A DNA stretch of 5,646 nucleotides from Lachnospiraceae bacterium (GTDB taxonomy: Bacteria; Bacillota; Clostridia; Lachnospirales; Lachnospiraceae), in assembly GCA_009774345.1 (NCBI GenBank), contig VSNR01000233.1:1-5646 (forward strand), read 5' to 3'. The translations under genes were made by a program, and so were the position numbers. Shown in pieces: positions 4,900 to 5,646 of the stretch. Numbering within the stretch: the stretch's first letter is position 1; each line of letters starts with the position of its first letter. A model generated the notes under the pieces. The model was not told the origin of the DNA and ran no database searches. It saw nothing but the letters and a program-made list of their open reading frames with translations.

Positions 4900-5096
4900 G
4901 ACGCAAAAGACGCAAAGACGGGCAAAATCCGAAATCCTTTTTTATATATACATACGCCTGTGCCAGCCCTATTTTATCTGTATAAATATTTTTTAAGTTT
5001 AAACTTGGAAAATAAGTGTCTTAGCGTCTAAAGATAGGAAATACAAGGCTTTGTAGGCGTTTTAGAAGTGTCTTTATTGCGTCCTTTTAAAGCGTC
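4900..5096. repeat. GACGC/GCGTC repeat cluster after the helicase gene
   Basis: Immediately after the helicase stop there are three near-tandem units GACGCAAAA, GACGCAAA and GACGGGCAAAA (4900-4927). The opposite orientation, GCGTC, recurs at 5024-5028, 5079-5083 and 5092-5096. The segment AGTGTCTTA-GCGTC-TAAAG (5015-5032) is an expanded direct repeat of 5067-5091, where extra T-rich bases are inserted. The reverse complement of the first cluster resembles the 5070-5096 segment with wider spacing. Such arrays fit recombinase accessory sites, an attachment region or a second replication locus next to the recombinase genes. The repeats are real; the function is not established. Confidence 0.5.
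4995..5006. promoter_or_regulatory. Perfect 12-bp palindrome AAGTTTAAACTT
   Basis: A perfect palindrome stands in an AT-rich stretch between the helicase gene and the recombinase operon, preceded by TATAAATATTTTT. Its symmetry suggests a dimeric repressor site, possibly for one of the winged-helix proteins or the small ORF upstream of the recombinase. A promoter nearby is plausible, but no confident -35/-10 pair was found. Confidence 0.35.
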
Positions 5097-5101
5097 TGAT
5101 A

Positions 5102-5137
5102 CCCGGCAGAGGGAAATTAACACCTTGCCGGGCTTTT
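5102..5137 (+). terminator. Rho-independent terminator between replication and recombinase operons
   Basis: CCCGGCA (5102-5108) pairs with TGCCGGG (5126-5132); AGG/CCT can extend the stem past a one-base bulge. CTTTTATTT follows. It would end transcripts from the primase/helicase operon, so the recombinase operon should have its own promoter between about 5138 and 5180, which I could not identify with confidence. Confidence 0.75.
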
Positions 5138-5195
5138 ATTTCGCAGGGCAGGACGCAGAGAGCGTGTGATACTGGATTGATTGGAGGGAATATAT

Positions 5196-5390
5196 TTGAA
5201 TAAAGCGAAACTGATAGTGACGAGGGTATTTGACAGCGAGCGCACACCACAGGATGCGTTTGTGAGGGCGATATTAAATTCAGATAAATACGAAAAAACC
5301 TTGCAGGTTCCGGGCAGTGAAAGTATAATAGAGGACAGAGGGCTTATCTGCATTCAACCGGATTCGGACGAAGAAGGGAGAACAGGATGA
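5196..5390 (+). CDS. Small TnpW-like protein, partner ORF of the serine recombinase
   Basis: This 64-residue acidic protein (MNKAKLIVTRVFDSE..., ending PDSDEEGRTG) sits directly before a large serine recombinase gene, the position held by small ORFs annotated as transposon-encoded protein TnpW in Tn4451-type and related Clostridia elements. The start is TTG at 5196 because GGAGGG (5183-5188) precedes it by seven bases; the in-frame TTG at 5181 overlaps that site and is unlikely. The stop codon overlaps the recombinase start (ATGA at 5387-5390), so the two are translationally coupled and probably work together. The conserved-looking part is residues 1-35 (LIVTRVFDSERTPQDAFVRAIL). Its biochemical role is not known to me; a recombination-directionality or regulatory role is a guess. 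The family name is given on context and general resemblance. Confidence 0.72.
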   Translation: MNKAKLIVTRVFDSERTPQDAFVRAILNSDKYEKTLQVPGSESIIEDRGLICIQPDSDEEGRTG

Positions 5391-5593
5391 GCAGGACAAC
5401 ATACAGAGGAACACCAAAGGCGGGGCTTTATACCCGGTTATCGGTTGACGATGGCTACGTTGACCGTGAGAGCAATTCCATAACAAGCCAGAAGCAGATG
5501 CTGACACAGTTTGCGGGATACCACGGCATAGAGATTGTCGAAACCTACGTTGATGACGGATGGAGTGGCACGAATTTTGTTGAGGTAAGATAA
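5387..5593 (+). pseudogene. Large serine recombinase, N-terminal fragment interrupted after GTNF
   Basis: The first 64 residues are a clear resolvase/invertase N-terminal domain. YTRLS (15-19) carries Arg17 and the nucleophile Ser19, ESNSITSQKQML (28-39) is the typical helix start, and DDGWSGTNF (56-64) is the conserved end of the following strand and loop. In intact large serine recombinases (about 500-560 residues, TnpX/TndX type) this is followed by Asp-Arg-Pro and a helix. Here the frame reads Val-Glu-Val-Arg and stops at 5591-5593. Homology therefore ends at about 5578, and the rest of the catalytic domain and the whole DNA-binding part are absent from the window. GGGAG at 5376-5380 supports ATG 5387. 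Foreign DNA appears to begin at the break; the remainder may lie further right. As seen, the fragment cannot catalyse recombination. Confidence 0.85.
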
Positions 5594-5633
5594 CGATACC
5601 TTTTTTGCAGAGGGTGTTATCTTACCTCTTTTT
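5582..5633 (+). terminator. Perfect 13-bp hairpin with T-run at the recombinase break
   Basis: GAGGTAAGATAAC (5582-5594) pairs perfectly with GTTATCTTACCTC (5616-5628) across a 21-base loop, and TTTTT follows at 5629-5633. It begins within four bases of the point where recombinase homology is lost, so it belongs to the invading DNA, or marks its end. Terminator-like hairpins close to an end are common in insertion elements, where they block transcription from outside. The hairpin supplies the in-frame TAA that ends the fragment. Confidence 0.7.
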
Positions 5634-5646
5634 GATGTATGTTAGA

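Noticed and set aside
5582..5633. Assigning the junction hairpin to a named insertion sequence or intron family
   Set aside because: Only 68 bases lie beyond the break; no transposase, typical intron 5' end or known terminal repeat was recognised, so a family name would be guesswork.

Overview
The window looks like the core of an integrative and mobilizable element (or a small conjugative-type genomic island) from a low-to-mid-GC Firmicute, most plausibly a gut Clostridia/Lachnospiraceae member. The case rests on gene content: a Clostridia-style MobC accessory protein, a pair of small winged-helix proteins, a free-standing CHC2 zinc-finger primase domain, a P4/D5-type SF3 helicase, and a small ORF translationally coupled to a large serine recombinase of the TnpX/TndX type. 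Strong AGGAGG-like ribosome binding sites and AT-rich spacers around GC-richer genes agree with this. No tRNA, rRNA, CRISPR array or complete insertion sequence was seen.

Layout. Positions 1-278 are an AT-rich flank with no recognised gene; it holds a strong plus-strand terminator hairpin (119-167). mobC is on the minus strand (279-620), but the relaxase that normally follows it is not there. A 798-base noncoding region (621-1418) separates mobC from the rightward genes. It contains GC-rich inverted repeats (671-841, candidate oriT), an AT-rich array of at least seven strong copies of TTATCNNGACTTTTT in both orientations (856-1280, iteron or operator array), and three consecutive stem-loops (1291-1365).

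The rightward genes are two tandem winged-helix proteins (1419-1757, 1860-2189), a 55-residue four-cysteine ORF (2222-2389), an unrecognised 127-residue protein (2479-2862), a terminator (2892-2937), the CHC2 zinc-finger protein (2967-3623) and the overlapping SF3 helicase (3523-4899). A repeat-rich spacer (4900-5195) with GACGC/GCGTC motifs and a terminator follows. Last come a small TnpW-like ORF (5196-5390) and the start of a serine recombinase (5387-5593) that is broken off right after its conserved GTNF residues, next to a 13-bp hairpin terminator.

Inferred joint role: the zinc-finger and helicase proteins would prime and unwind DNA for element replication, plausibly from the repeat-rich AT region. 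The winged-helix pair could control that region or bind it. MobC would help an (absent or distant) relaxase at oriT, and the recombinase operon would excise and integrate the element. Both classical mobility functions appear compromised at the window edges: no relaxase follows mobC, and the recombinase is interrupted. This suggests a decayed element or one with other elements nested in it.
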